A stretch of 64,000 nt of DNA from Solirubrobacteraceae bacterium (GTDB lineage: Bacteria; Actinomycetota; Thermoleophilia; Solirubrobacterales; Solirubrobacteraceae), in NCBI GenBank assembly GCA_017882445.1, contig JADGPK010000006.1:1-64000 (forward strand), given 5' to 3'. Below are positions 7,436 through 16,103 of this stretch, one piece after another (the stretch's first letter is position 1; every line of letters begins with the position of its first letter). A program made the position numbers and the translations under genes. The notes below the pieces were generated by a model. It was not told where the DNA came from. It saw only the letters and a program-made list of their open reading frames with translations, and did not search any database.

Positions 7436-9028
7436 GTGAGCACCTTCGCACCCGCCCAGCCGGTCACGAGCAGGCTGACGCGCACCTGGTCGGGCAGGCG
7501 ACGCTGGCCGCTGGTGAGCGCCGTGGGCGCGACGGTCGCGGCCGCGCTGGTCCTCCTGCCGCTCGCTTTCCTGGTAATCCAGGCCCAGCAGTCGGGCTGG
7601 GGCGAAGTCGAACGCCTGCTGCTGCGTCACACCGTCGTCGTGCTGCTGTGGAACACCGTCCGCCTGACGCTGGCGTGCACGGTCCTCTGCGCCGTGCTGG
7701 GGGTGGGGGCGGCCTGGTGCGTGGAGCGCACAGCGCTGCCCCTGCGGCGACTGTGGGCGGTGGCGCTCGTGCTGCCGCTCGGCATCCCCGACTTCGTGGT
7801 CGGCTTCGGCTGGGTGTCGCTTGAGCCCGGGCTGCACGGATACCTCGCCGCGGTGATGATCATGACGCTGTCGCTCTATCCGCTGGTCTATCTGCCGACG
7901 AGGATCGCCCTTGCGAGCGTCGACGCGGGCCTGGAGGAGGCCGCTCGCAGTCTCGGCCTGAGCTCCTGGCAGACGTTCTGGAGGGTCACGCTGCGTCAGG
8001 TCCGCCCGGCGGTGGTGGGCGGCTGCCTGCTGGTGACCCTTGGCCTGCTGGCTGAGTACGGTGCCTTTGAGATCGTGCAGTACCAGACGTTCACCGTGGC
8101 GATCTTCACCGAGTTCAAGCTGGGGTTCGATGCGGTGGGCGCGTGCGCGCTGTCGCTGGTGCTGGTGCTGGTGAGCGCCGCCGTGCTGGGCGGCGAGAGG
8201 GCGCTCGCCGGACGCGGGCGAGCCTGGCGGTCGGGGTCGGGCGTGCGACGGATCGCGCCTCGGGTGTCCTTGGGCGGTTGGGCGGCGCCGGTGCTGGCCG
8301 GTCTGACGGCGCTGAGCGGCCTTGCGCTCGGGGTACCGATAGGCTCGCTCGTCTACTGGATGCTGCGAGGCAGCTCGAGCACGCTGCCGTCGAGCTCTAT
8401 CCTCGCCGCGGTGGGCCACACGGCCGAGTTCAGCGCGGCCGCCGCCGCGGTGTCGACAGCCCTCGCGGTGCCGGTCACGGCGCTGGCGATGCGCCACCGC
8501 AACCGCGTCACGCTGCTGATAGAGCGGCTGGCCTATCTCCCGATGGCCCTCCCCGGCCTGGTGATCGCACTCGGGCTGGTGTCCTTCTCAGTGCGCTACG
8601 CGCTTGCGCTCTACCAGAGCTCGTTGGAGCTGATCGTCGCCTATTCGATCCTGTTCCTCCCGCTCGCCGTCGTCGGTGTCCGCTCGGCGATGGGCCAGGC
8701 CTCGCCCCGACTGGAGGAGGTGGGGCGCTCGCTGGGCTGCCGTCCCGCGGCGGTGTGGCGTCGTGTCACGCTCCCGCTGATCGCCCCAGGGCTCGGTGCG
8801 GCATTCGCGCTCGTGTTCATCTCCTCGGCCACCGAGCTGACTGCGACGCTGCTACTGAGACCGACGGGGGTCAACACGCTGGCAACGCAGTTCTGGAGCT
8901 ACACGACCGACTTCTCCTACGGGGCCGCCGCGCCGTACGCGGCCCTGATGGTCGCGATCTCGGCGGTCCCCGCGTACCTGCTGAGCCGGCGCATGTCCAC
9001 GCTCGCGCGAATGAGGCCGGAGACATGA
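7436..9028 (+). CDS. fbpB: iron(III) ABC transporter permease, fused two-domain type
   Basis: This 530-residue membrane protein carries two permease halves in one chain, as FbpB-type iron transporters do. The first EAA loop is near residues 160-185 (EEAARSLGLSSWQTFWRV). The second is in the C-terminal half (LEEVGRSLGCRPAAVWRRV followed by TLPLIAPG). Around twelve hydrophobic helices are visible. The start is a GTG 11 bp after the binding-protein stop. The TGA overlaps the ATG of the ATPase gene in ATGA, indicating coupled translation. Confidence 0.92.
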   Translation: MSTFAPAQPVTSRLTRTWSGRRRWPLVSAVGATVAAALVLLPLAFLVIQAQQSGWGEVERLLLRHTVVVLLWNTVRLTLACTVLCAVLGVGAAWCVERTALPLRRLWAVALVLPLGIPDFVVGFGWVSLEPGLHGYLAAVMIMTLSLYPLVYLPTRIALASVDAGLEEAARSLGLSSWQTFWRVTLRQVRPAVVGGCLLVTLGLLAEYGAFEIVQYQTFTVAIFTEFKLGFDAVGACALSLVLVLVSAAVLGGERALAGRGRAWRSGSGVRRIAPRVSLGGWAAPVLAGLTALSGLALGVPIGSLVYWMLRGSSSTLPSSSILAAVGHTAEFSAAAAAVSTALAVPVTALAMRHRNRVTLLIERLAYLPMALPGLVIALGLVSFSVRYALALYQSSLELIVAYSILFLPLAVVGVRSAMGQASPRLEEVGRSLGCRPAAVWRRVTLPLIAPGLGAAFALVFISSATELTATLLLRPTGVNTLATQFWSYTTDFSYGAAAPYAALMVAISAVPAYLLSRRMSTLARMRPET

Positions 9029-10083
9029 GCCGTCTGAGCGTGAGAGACCTGTGGAAGGGATACGGGAAGCGAGCGGTGCTCCAGGGCGTGAACCTCGAGG
9101 TGCAGCCCGGGTCGCTCACGGCGGTGCTCGGCCTTTCGGGCTGCGGCAAGACCACGCTGCTGCGGGTCATAGCGGGCTTCGAGCGAGCCGAGCGTGGGAG
9201 CGTGTCGCTCGCGCGCCGGGTGCTCGAGGACGCGCACACATTCCTGCCCGCCGAGCAGCGCGGCGTCGGCTACGTCCCTCAGGAGGGAGCCCTGTTCCCG
9301 CATCTGACCGTGGAGGCGAACGTGGGCTTCGGGCTCTCCCGGCGCGAGCGTCGCGGCCACGCGGTGGACGAGCTGCTCGAGATGGTCGGGATCGCCCCCC
9401 TCGCCAGGAGCCTGCCGAACGAGCTCTCCGGCGGCGAGCAGCAGCGTGTGGCGCTCGCCCGGGCGCTCGCCCGCCGGCCGCACGCGCTGCTGCTCGACGA
9501 GCCGTTCTCATCGCTCGACGCCTCGCTGCGCACGCGGGTGCGCGAGGAGGTTCACTCGCTGCTCAGCGCGCAGGGCGTGACGACGGTGCTCGTCACCCAC
9601 GACCAGGAGGAGGCCCTGTCGCTCGCCGACGACGTCGCCGTGCTGCGCGACGGGGTGATCGTCCAGCAGGGAGCGCCCGCCGATCTGTACGAGCGGCCCA
9701 CCGACGAGCGGTTGGCACGCTTCCTGGGCGCGGTCAACCTGATCGACGCCGACTTCAAGGACGGCACTGCACGAACGCCGCTCGGCGCGCTCGCGCTGCG
9801 CGTCGAGCAGGGGGCGGTCGGCTACGGGGCGGGCGTCGTGATGGTGCGTCCTGAGCAGCTCGACGTTCGCCCTCGGACCGAGGGCGCGGACGGTCTCCGC
9901 GCCGGGCTCGGCGGCCGCGTGGAGCAATGCCGCTACTACGGCCACGACGCGCTCCTGCACATCCGCACGGAGCAGCCGAACGGCGGCGAAGTGCTACTCG
10001 CGAGGGTGCACGGCGAGCAGGCGCTGCCCGTCGGCACGCCGGTGACCATCGCCGCCCGCGGGCCGGTCACGCCGCTGCATTGA
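9025..10083 (+). CDS. fbpC: iron(III) ABC transporter ATPase
   Basis: This cytoplasmic ATPase powers the iron importer. The 352-residue product has Walker A GLSGCGKTT at residues 36-44, signature LSGGEQQRVALARAL, Walker B LLLDEPFSSLD and the switch [14 protein letters not shown]-terminal TOBE-type domain contains VMVRPEQLDV. The frame is open far upstream (to 8143), but the ATG at 9025 overlaps the permease stop and begins the conserved MSRLSVRDLWKGYG. This is the last gene of the iron-uptake operon. Confidence 0.93.
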   Translation: MSRLSVRDLWKGYGKRAVLQGVNLEVQPGSLTAVLGLSGCGKTTLLRVIAGFERAERGSVSLARRVLEDAHTFLPAEQRGVGYVPQEGALFPHLTVEANVGFGLSRRERRGHAVDELLEMVGIAPLARSLPNELSGGEQQRVALARALARRPHALLLDEPFSSLDASLRTRVREEVHSLLSAQGVTTVLVTHDQEEALSLADDVAVLRDGVIVQQGAPADLYERPTDERLARFLGAVNLIDADFKDGTARTPLGALALRVEQGAVGYGAGVVMVRPEQLDVRPRTEGADGLRAGLGGRVEQCRYYGHDALLHIRTEQPNGGEVLLARVHGEQALPVGTPVTIAARGPVTPLH

Positions 10084-10155
10084 CGTCCTACCCACAGCGA
10101 CTCCTCCTCACGCCGCGCCGGATCCACCGCCAGGGCGACGTCTAGCATCTGGGCC

Positions 10156-11118
10156 ATGCCCCGCCGCTGGCACTGGGATTTCGAGGACGAGCGCAGAGCT
10201 CGCAACGCGCCGGCCCTGATCCCCATGGACGTCCCCCCGCCCGGCCCGCCCGAGCAGTCGCGCCGCATGCAGATCCGCCGCCGCAGAGGTGCGGCCGGCG
10301 CCGTGCTCGTGGTCCTTCTCGCCGTTCTGGCGGCCGAGCTGTCGGCAACGAACCACGGGCGTGCCGCGACCCCCCCGGTTGTGCGTGGCGCCGGACACGT
10401 CGCGCTCACACGTTCGCCGACCGGCAACGAACACGACCAGAGCGCGGCGGTGCGCTCGGTGCTCTCCTACACCCCGTTCGTCAGGGAAGGCGGGACCCGC
10501 GGGCGCGAGGTCGCGCTGACCTTCGACGACGGCCCCGGGCCGTACACGCCGCAGGTGTTGAGCGTCCTCGAGCGTCTCCACGTCCACGCGACCTTCTTTG
10601 TGATCGGCAAGATGCTGCGCTACTTCAGCGCGTCGACCGTGAGGGAGATCGAAGATGGCGACGCGATCGGCGACCACACCGAGACTCACCCCATGCTGGC
10701 CACCCTGTCAGCTCGCGATCAGCGCGAACAGCTGTTCGAACAGATCGCCCGCGTCGAACTGCTCGGCGGAAAGAGGCCGGTCCTCTTCCGCCCGCCCTAC
10801 GGCTCGTTCAACGCCACGACGATGCGCCTGCTGCGGGCGCTGCACCTGCTGATGGTCCTGTGGTCGGTCGACACCAACGACTACCGCCAGCCGGGCGTCC
10901 CGGTGATCGTCGAACGCGCGCTCGCCGGCGCGCGCCCCGGCGCGATCATCCTGATGCACGACGCGGGTGGCGCGCGCTCGGAGACGATCGCCGCGCTGCC
11001 GGCGATCGTCGGCGGCCTACGCGCGCGTGGCTATCACCTCGTCACGGTTCCCCAGCTGCTGATGGACGACCCGCCGCCCGCCGGCCAGCAGCTGCCTGCG
11101 AGCCTGAGCGGCGACTGA
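10156..11118 (+). CDS. polysaccharide deacetylase, NodB domain, membrane-anchored
   Basis: This is a carbohydrate esterase family 4 protein that would remove acetyl groups from peptidoglycan or another cell-surface glycan. Residues 1-42 are cytoplasmic and charged, a membrane anchor spans about 45-62, and the NodB domain starts near 118. All catalytic motifs are visible: TFDDGPGPYT (catalytic base and metal Asp), HTETHP (two metal His), RPPYGSFN, WSVDTNDY and ILMHDAGG. The length of 320 residues is normal. A second NodB-like gene follows two bases after the stop, so the two are probably co-transcribed. Confidence 0.92.
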   Translation: MPRRWHWDFEDERRARNAPALIPMDVPPPGPPEQSRRMQIRRRRGAAGAVLVVLLAVLAAELSATNHGRAATPPVVRGAGHVALTRSPTGNEHDQSAAVRSVLSYTPFVREGGTRGREVALTFDDGPGPYTPQVLSVLERLHVHATFFVIGKMLRYFSASTVREIEDGDAIGDHTETHPMLATLSARDQREQLFEQIARVELLGGKRPVLFRPPYGSFNATTMRLLRALHLLMVLWSVDTNDYRQPGVPVIVERALAGARPGAIILMHDAGGARSETIAALPAIVGGLRARGYHLVTVPQLLMDDPPPAGQQLPASLSGD

Positions 11119-11120
11119 CG

Positions 11121-12095
11121 ATGGACATCGACGCTCTACACGCCCGGCGTGAGGATCGGCGGCGGACCGTTCGCCGCAGGCGCCGGGCCGTCGGGCTGAT
11201 CGTCGCGTTGGCTGCGCTCGTGGCAGCCGTCGTCATCCTGGCCGGCGGCTCGCGCGGCGGTTCACACAGCGCCCGACGCGACGCAAACTCCGCCCGCATC
11301 CCCGCGCTCGCCCACGGGCGCGGGACGAGATCGCCCGCGGGCACAGCCGGCACGAGCGCGGCGGGCGGCCGCCCGGGGACCGAGCCGGTCCCGATCCTCA
11401 TGTACCACGTGATCGCCGCGCCGCCGAGCGGCGCCCCGTTCCCCGGCCTGTACGTGGCGCCGGCGGAGTTCGCCGAACAGATGCTCGCGCTGAAGCAAGC
11501 CGGCTGGCGCGCGGTGACGCTCGATCAGGTCGAGGCCAACTGGCGCAGCGGGGCATCGCTGGGGCCGGGCAAGCCGGTCGTGCTGACCTTCGACAACGGC
11601 TACCAGTCGCAGTACACGCAGGCGCTGCCGGTGCTGCAGCGGCTCGGCTGGGTCGCCGACGAGAACATGCAGCTGAGCGGCCTGCCGCCTTCGCAGGGCG
11701 GGCTCGGACAGCAGCAGATACGCGGCCTCGTGGCCGCCGGCTGGGAGCTCGACACGCAGGGATTCAGCCACGCCGACCTGATCAGGCTCGACGCCCAACA
11801 GTTGCACTACGAGGTCGCCGTCGCGCGCACGGCGATTCAGCAGCGCTACCACGTCCCCGTGAACTGGTTCTGCTACCCCTCCGGTCACTACGACGCCACC
11901 GTGATCGCTGCGGTGAAGGCCGCCGGATACGCGGGGTCGACGACCGTCATCCCGGGTTGGGCGCACAACACCGACGACCCCTACCGCCTGCATCGCCTGC
12001 GCGTGCTGGGCGGTACCTCCGCAAGACAGCTGCTCGGGCTGCTCGCAGCCACGCGCGAAGATCCCCCCGCGCCGGCCTCCTACGGCGGCGCCTGA
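11121..12095 (+). CDS. polysaccharide deacetylase-like protein with altered metal site
   Basis: This 324-residue protein has a basic N-terminus, one membrane anchor at about residues 24-42, a Ser/Ala/Gly-rich linker and a C-terminal NodB-like domain opening with PILMYHVIAAPP. The catalytic motifs are degraded. TFDDG is TFDNG, so the metal-binding Asp is Asn. The H-x3-H motif reads QGFSH, so the first metal His appears to be Gln. The FCYPSGHYDAT segment is preserved. By family knowledge the loss of two of three metal ligands argues against normal zinc-dependent deacetylation; binding or altered chemistry is inference. The ATG at 11121 lies just after the upstream deacetylase stop. Confidence 0.88.
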   Translation: MDIDALHARREDRRRTVRRRRRAVGLIVALAALVAAVVILAGGSRGGSHSARRDANSARIPALAHGRGTRSPAGTAGTSAAGGRPGTEPVPILMYHVIAAPPSGAPFPGLYVAPAEFAEQMLALKQAGWRAVTLDQVEANWRSGASLGPGKPVVLTFDNGYQSQYTQALPVLQRLGWVADENMQLSGLPPSQGGLGQQQIRGLVAAGWELDTQGFSHADLIRLDAQQLHYEVAVARTAIQQRYHVPVNWFCYPSGHYDATVIAAVKAAGYAGSTTVIPGWAHNTDDPYRLHRLRVLGGTSARQLLGLLAATREDPPAPASYGGA

Positions 12096-12120
12096 CGCGC
12101 CGTCGCGCTGGCCCTCCCGA

Positions 12121-12165
12121 GCGACCTACAGGTCGCCGGCCGGGGAGAGATCGCTCCCTCCCCGG
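12121..12165. terminator. two hairpins between convergent genes
   Basis: The first hairpin is GCGACC (12121-12126), loop TACA, GGTCGC (12131-12136). The second is CCGGGGAG (12140-12147), a ten-base loop, CTCCCCGG (12158-12165). They sit between two convergent genes, so they probably end transcription from both sides. There is no U-tract, as is common in high-GC actinobacteria. Confidence 0.55.
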
Positions 12166-12181
12166 GGGGAAGCTAGCTCCT

Positions 12182-12742
12182 CTAGTAGCCGTACTTGCTG
12201 GCGCCACCTGAGCTCGGCGGCGACGATTCAGCGGGCGTCGATGCGGGAGTCGAAGCGGCTCCGCTCGTGGCGCTCACGGTGACCGCAGTCCAGGTGCCAA
12301 CGTCTTTGAAGCCCTGTCCCTTTGCATCCCCGGCTGTCTGGTCCTGTGCGAACGTGTAGAGCGGCATGCCCTTGTATGTCACCTGCTCGGTGCCGTCCGG
12401 ACGTTTGACCGTCCCGAGGGAGCCCACGCTGCCGCTCGGTGTTTCAGTTGAGGCGGTCAGAGGGTGCCATACCTGCGTGCACGCGGAGCTCGTGCAGATG
12501 AATTTCCCGTTCCGCTCGGCGCTGAGGCTGTAGAGGGTCATGCCTTGGCTGTCGACGAGCACCGTGGCGCCCAGCGTCGCGTTCGATGCGCTCTTCACGA
12601 CCGGGCTTGCGCTGCTGGAGGCCCCAGCGTTGGTGGCGGGCGATGCATTGGACGATTGCGAGCCGCTGGAGCTGCTCCCGCAGGCTGCCAGCGCGAGTGA
12701 TGTGGCAAGCGCAGGGACGAGAACTTTCAACGCTGAGCGCAT
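12182..12742 (-). CDS. lipoprotein with two COG4315-type secreted repeats
   Basis: This is a 186-residue exported lipoprotein of unknown function. The signal MRSALKVLVPAL leads to lipobox LAAC with Cys21, and a Ser/Ala-rich linker follows. Two copies of the secreted-repeat motif (PF03640 type) are visible: GMTLYSLSAERNGKFICTSS with a following CTQVWHPL, and GMPLYTFAQDQTAGDAKGQG. The two cysteines of the first repeat probably form a disulfide. The C-terminus is Ser/Pro-rich. I chose the ATG at 12742 because AAGGAG lies 8 bases upstream. A longer frame running into the tRNA gene is an artefact. Confidence 0.85.
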   Translation of the reverse strand: MRSALKVLVPALATSLALAACGSSSSGSQSSNASPATNAGASSSASPVVKSASNATLGATVLVDSQGMTLYSLSAERNGKFICTSSACTQVWHPLTASTETPSGSVGSLGTVKRPDGTEQVTYKGMPLYTFAQDQTAGDAKGQGFKDVGTWTAVTVSATSGAASTPASTPAESSPPSSGGASKYGY

Positions 12743-12894
12743 ACGGCGTCTCCTTGGGTCAGGGAAAGAGAAGGTGGGCGACCGTCTCACAGAGAATGCT
12801 TGACTTCCAGGACTCCGTGCCGCTGCTTTCCTTCCGGGAGGATCGTCTTCCCGGCCACGTCGCGCCGACGGCTCGCGCGGGGGATCGCGCTCCA

Positions 12895-12967
12895 AGCGGC
12901 GGACGGGGGTCGAACCCGCGACCTCAAGCTTGGGAAGCTTGCGCTCTACCAACTGAGCTACCGCCGC
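12895..12967 (-). tRNA. tRNA-Gly (anticodon CCC)
   Basis: Read on the minus strand, this 73-base gene folds into a full cloverleaf. The acceptor stem is GCGGCGG/CCGCCGC, the D stem GCTC/GAGC, and the anticodon stem CAAGC/GCTTG with loop TTCCCAA (anticodon CCC). The T arm is GCGGG-TTCGACC-CCCGT and the discriminator is T. CCA is not encoded. The bases from the anticodon arm to the 5' end (12929-12967) are repeated exactly at 21687-21725, marking this gene as the integration site of the adjoining island. Confidence 0.95.
12929..12967. repeat. left attachment repeat (39 bp) inside tRNA-Gly
   Basis: This 39-bp segment runs from the 3' side of the anticodon loop region to the 5' end of the tRNA gene. 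It is identical to 21687-21725. The crossover probably lies in or next to the anticodon loop, a common target of tyrosine integrases. Confidence 0.9.
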
Positions 12968-13004
12968 ACGATGCAGGGAAACCCCTGCTAAATCACTACT
13001 TTCG

Positions 13005-13598
13005 CTACCTGCCGTTGCTCCCTACCGCGCTAGTGACGCGCTCGTTTTGCCCGTTTGTGCCCGAGTTTGTGCCCGAAACCTCGTTAGTGCCCGGAATCTC
13101 CACGCCGACTAGGGCGCGAAGCTGGTCCCTGGACTCCGGGTCGCGGCGCATGGAATGACGATACACGCGGAGCGTGAATCCGGGGTCCGTGTGGCCGAGC
13201 AGGTCCATCATCGCTCCGGGGTCCGTGCCGAGCGCCGCAAGCAGGCCCGTGTAGGTGTGCCTGAGCTTGTGCGGTGTCAGCCCTTCCGGCAACGGAACGA
13301 GCCCCGCTTTGACGAGCTGCTTGCCTGCCCGCTCGACCGCCGGGCTCAGCACACGGTTGCGGATGTTGCTCGGGTTCATCGCCCGGCCCGTCGAGGTTGC
13401 GAACACGCGCCCGTCGGGATGCGCGCTCACGATCGGCGTGGTGGTGCGTGACCTGTGGGCGGCGAGGCTCCGCACGTTCGTCAGCGTGCCGGTGTTCGCC
13501 CTGTGCGCCGCCAGCTCGCGTGCGAGCGCCGGCAACAGCTCGACCCTGGGCGAGGTCGAGCGCGTGCCGTTCTTCCGTGCGGTGCCGGTGTTCGACAT
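13005..13598 (-). pseudogene. int: tyrosine integrase, C-terminal fragment
   Basis: The 197-residue frame matches only the C-terminal part of a phage-type tyrosine recombinase. It has PHKLRHTY (catalytic H-x-x-R) and GHTDPGFTLRVYRH (catalytic His and the Tyr nucleophile). The N-terminal SAM-like domain and the first catalytic Arg are missing; upstream of 13598 the similarity stops. Full-length relatives usually have about 350-400 residues. The C-terminal tail is a repetitive Ser-Gly-Thr-Asn stretch. The gene ends 37 bp from the left attachment repeat, as expected for the integrase that once mobilised the island. Confidence 0.85.
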
Positions 13599-13645
13599 CG
13601 CGCAGACTGACGGCGAACCGTGGGCTCGACACCTACAACGCGGCG

Positions 13646-13786
13646 ATGCGGGAGCTCGAACACCACGGCGGACAGTCGCGGCGTTGCGAAGTCAACGACT
13701 GCCACAAGTTCACGTCCGGCCGCTATTGCCCAGAGCATGAGCGCCACCGGCCCGAGATGGCATCGGCGAGTAGGCGGGCCGCATGA
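13646..13786 (+). CDS. small Cys/His-rich protein, possible zinc-binding
   Basis: This 46-residue frame starts MRELEHHGGQSRRCE. It carries a C-x4-C-x8-C-x2-H pattern (CEVNDCHKF, then YCPEH) that could bind one zinc ion. Its TGA overlaps the ATG of the next small frame in ATGATG, which supports a real, coupled pair. No strong ribosome binding site is visible, and I do not recognise a family. Small zinc-ribbon proteins are common in mobile elements. Confidence 0.4.
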   Translation: MRELEHHGGQSRRCEVNDCHKFTSGRYCPEHERHRPEMASASRRAA

Positions 13787-13986
13787 TGGTCGATCAAACA
13801 CTCACACACGCCGAGGCGCAGGTGGCCGACGCGCCCGCGTCACGCCGCCTAGCGCAGCAGCTTGACCTAGACGGCCACCTTCACGACCTGGCGCCGCAGA
13901 GCGACCGTATGCGGCTGTTCGAGCCAGATACGCAGCTCGCAGGAGAGACGTTCATGGACACCGACGATCGAACAGACAGCCGATGA
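13783..13986 (+). CDS. small hypothetical island protein
   Basis: The frame encodes 67 mainly acidic residues (MMVDQTLTHAEAQVADAP at the start) with no domain I recognise. It overlaps the preceding small frame by four bases. The support is the overlap and location; there is no clear ribosome binding site, and it could be chance. Confidence 0.3.
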   Translation: MMVDQTLTHAEAQVADAPASRRLAQQLDLDGHLHDLAPQSDRMRLFEPDTQLAGETFMDTDDRTDSR

Positions 13987-14065
13987 TCTCACCGGCCGCG
14001 CGCGTGCTCACGGATCGGCGCGCGGTCCTGTAGTTGCCTGGATCTACCAACCGAAGGGAACTCGA

Positions 14066-14251
14066 ATGACCGTCACGAATGAGCAGCTAGACGCGGCGCG
14101 GCGCGCCGTCGAGCAGACACGCGGTCCCTATGACGAGGCGCTGAAAGCACGGCGAGCGGTCGTCAAGCAGGCGCTCAAGCAGGGAATGAGAGCCGCACAC
14201 GTCGCCCGGCACGCCGGCATATCGCGCACCGCAGCGGGCAAACTGCGCTAG
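14066..14251 (+). CDS. small helix-turn-helix protein
   Basis: The 61-residue product has a charged helical first half and a C-terminal helix-turn-helix-like end (VARHAGISRTAAGKLR). It has a good ribosome binding site (GAAGGGAAC shortly before the ATG). It resembles small DNA-binding proteins of actinobacterial mobile elements that may control excision or replication; this role is inferred. It is the best supported of the small island genes. Confidence 0.6.
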   Translation: MTVTNEQLDAARRAVEQTRGPYDEALKARRAVVKQALKQGMRAAHVARHAGISRTAAGKLR

Positions 14252-14492
14252 AGCCAATGCCGTTGACTTCCGGCCGGACCCCGCTTCCGCTCTTGGTGGT
14301 GGCTGTCGCGCAAGCAGGCGTGAATCTACCCTCAGCCGAAGGGCTCGCTCGTCGTCCCAAGCGCGCGTGTGGAGTGGTCCGCTGTTCGCGCTCGCTCCTC
14401 CATAATCGCGGCAATATGCGGCGGGTGGGGTCGAGGCCGATGGCCGCGGCCGTCGCTGCGCGCGGACGGCATCCACGGGCGGCAAGCGACGC

Positions 14493-15674
14493 CTAAGGAG
14501 TTTTGAGCGGGATCGCCTCAAGTGCATGGCCGACGCGCACGCGATCGCGGCCATCGGCCTTGGCATCGTACAGAGCGCGGTCGGCCGCGACCAGCAGGTC
14601 GTCGAGCGTCGTCTCTTGGCAGTTGCTCACGCTGACGCCGAAGGACATTGTCATATCGAGACCAGCCGGTTGTGAGCCTGCCACCGCCGCGCGCAGGCGC
14701 TTGGCGGTAGCGACCGCGGTGGCCTCTCCGGTTCCCGGCAGGAGGATCACGAACTCCTCGCCGCCGTAGCGGTAGATGTAGTCGAACGTTCGCAGGGTGG
14801 TACGCAGGATGTTGGCGATCTCGCGCAGCACGTCGTCGCCGACGAGGTGCCCGTGGCGATCGTTGACTTCCTTGAAGTGGTCCAGGTCGCCGATCATCAA
14901 CGCCATCGGCGTCTGTGTTACTCGTGCCTGCTCGATGAGCTCAGCGGCGCGAAGCGTGAGGGATTGACGATTGAAGAGCCCGGTGAGCGGATCGATCGTT
15001 GCCGCCGCACGGTGCTTGACATCGGAGTGCATCAGTGCCGTGGTGAGCAGCGTCACGCCTACCAGCAGCGTCAACGGAACCAGCAAGCGCTGGGGACTGT
15101 CTGCGATTACCGTTGGATTTACGCCGACGCTTGCGGCGATCATGATCGCGACCGTCCATACCACGCCCGCGATAACGCCACGCGTGTTGAAGCGCGCGCT
15201 GAGGGTGGCGGCCGGAATCGCTAGCCAGGGCAGAAAGAGGCTGCGCGGCCCGCCGGTGAACACGACCGACATGCCGATCATCAGCTGCGCAACGGCCCAG
15301 GCCGCCATGATGCAGTACTCCGGGCGACTGCTTTTCGGCATCACCCGGTCGGCGATCAAGAAGCCCGCGACCCCAACTCCAAGCGGAGCGAGCGGCCACC
15401 ATCCGATCCACGGGCCGAGCACAACGAGCGTCGCCGCGAGCATGGCGAACAGCGCCGCTCGGGCCGGGCGCATGTGGCGCTCCATGTCGAGCATCCGACG
15501 CCGCGTGGACTCGTCCCGGCAAAGCCAGCTCGGGCCAGCGGCCAGCCAGCCGGTGCCATGGGGTTGCGCCTCGGCGAGATGACCACCGTCGTCTTGGTCG
15601 CCTGCCCTATCGGGGACGGGGCGCAGCGGTGCGAGAGCTTCGCGTGGATACGGCGGCGTAAACGTCGTGTTCAC
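14493..15674 (-). CDS. membrane-bound diguanylate cyclase (GGDEF)
   Basis: This enzyme would make cyclic di-GMP from two GTP. Residues about 70-210 contain five or six hydrophobic helices, and the GGDEF domain follows from about 215. The domain shows DPLTGLFNR, GDLDHFKEVNDRHGH and the active site YGGEEFVILL (GGEEF, a functional variant). An inhibitory I-site RTFD lies five residues before it, so product feedback is expected. The start used is a GTG at 15674 with a weak ribosome binding site. The first 60 residues lack domain features, so a later start is possible. The gene lies in the island and is the more intact of its two c-di-GMP genes. Confidence 0.88.
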   Translation of the reverse strand: MNTTFTPPYPREALAPLRPVPDRAGDQDDGGHLAEAQPHGTGWLAAGPSWLCRDESTRRRMLDMERHMRPARAALFAMLAATLVVLGPWIGWWPLAPLGVGVAGFLIADRVMPKSSRPEYCIMAAWAVAQLMIGMSVVFTGGPRSLFLPWLAIPAATLSARFNTRGVIAGVVWTVAIMIAASVGVNPTVIADSPQRLLVPLTLLVGVTLLTTALMHSDVKHRAAATIDPLTGLFNRQSLTLRAAELIEQARVTQTPMALMIGDLDHFKEVNDRHGHLVGDDVLREIANILRTTLRTFDYIYRYGGEEFVILLPGTGEATAVATAKRLRAAVAGSQPAGLDMTMSFGVSVSNCQETTLDDLLVAADRALYDAKADGRDRVRVGHALEAIPLKTP

Positions 15675-15765
15675 GTGCTCTGCATCGACAGACCCGAGAG
15701 GCGCTCAAGGAGGAGCCGCAGCTATCGACGAAAGTTTCCGTCTTAGCCGGCCGGTGTCAAGGCCG

Positions 15766-15808
15766 GTCGAAAAGTCACCCCCCTTTCGCCGGTTGAAAAG
15801 TCACCCCC
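15766..15808. repeat. paired IS21-type terminal repeats
   Basis: Two 17-bp copies of GTYGAAAAGTCACCCCC lie at 15766-15782 and 15792-15808, differing at one base. Multiple end repeats of this type are typical of IS21-family elements. They lie next to the IstB remnant and mark one end of a decayed IS21 copy. Confidence 0.55.
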
Positions 15809-15885
15809 TGCGCCGGTGATGGCGGCACCCGTGTAGCGTAGGGCGTAGCGGAGCGGGTGCCGCCGCTCGGTCGTGTGCGGGTGGG

Positions 15886-15990
15886 CGCCCGAGGTCCTTG
15901 TCGCGCAGGCGATAGCTGTCGCCCTTCAGCGCGAGGATCTCGGCGTGGTGGACCAGTCGGCCGATCATCGCCGCGGCGACGACCTCATCG
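15886..15990 (-). pseudogene. IstB (IS21 helper ATPase) C-terminal remnant
   Basis: About 34 residues match the end of IstB: DEVVAAAMIGRLVHHAEIL, then LKGDSYRLRDKDLG. The frame is disrupted on its N-terminal side, and none of the AAA+ ATPase motifs remain. With the neighbouring end repeats it is the only trace of an IS21 insertion. Confidence 0.65.
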
Positions 15991-16103
15991 CCGCGACCAG
16001 GATGGCGGCGACAGCCGCCAGGGCACCTTCTGCATGCGGCAGTGCCGACTACCCTCGCCCACAGCAGCTCCTTCCGGGGGCGCGTTCTGGCGCTCAAAGA
16101 GGC

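Noticed and set aside
12743..12952. Extension of the lipoprotein frame into a VERKLPKLEVAGSTPV-like sequence
   Set aside because: This is the well-known false translation of a tRNA gene. The same artefact appears at 21600-21800 from the orphan half-tRNA.
14257..14496. A 79-codon plus-strand frame in the island
   Set aside because: No ribosome binding site or domain, and it overlaps the 3' end of the diguanylate cyclase gene.
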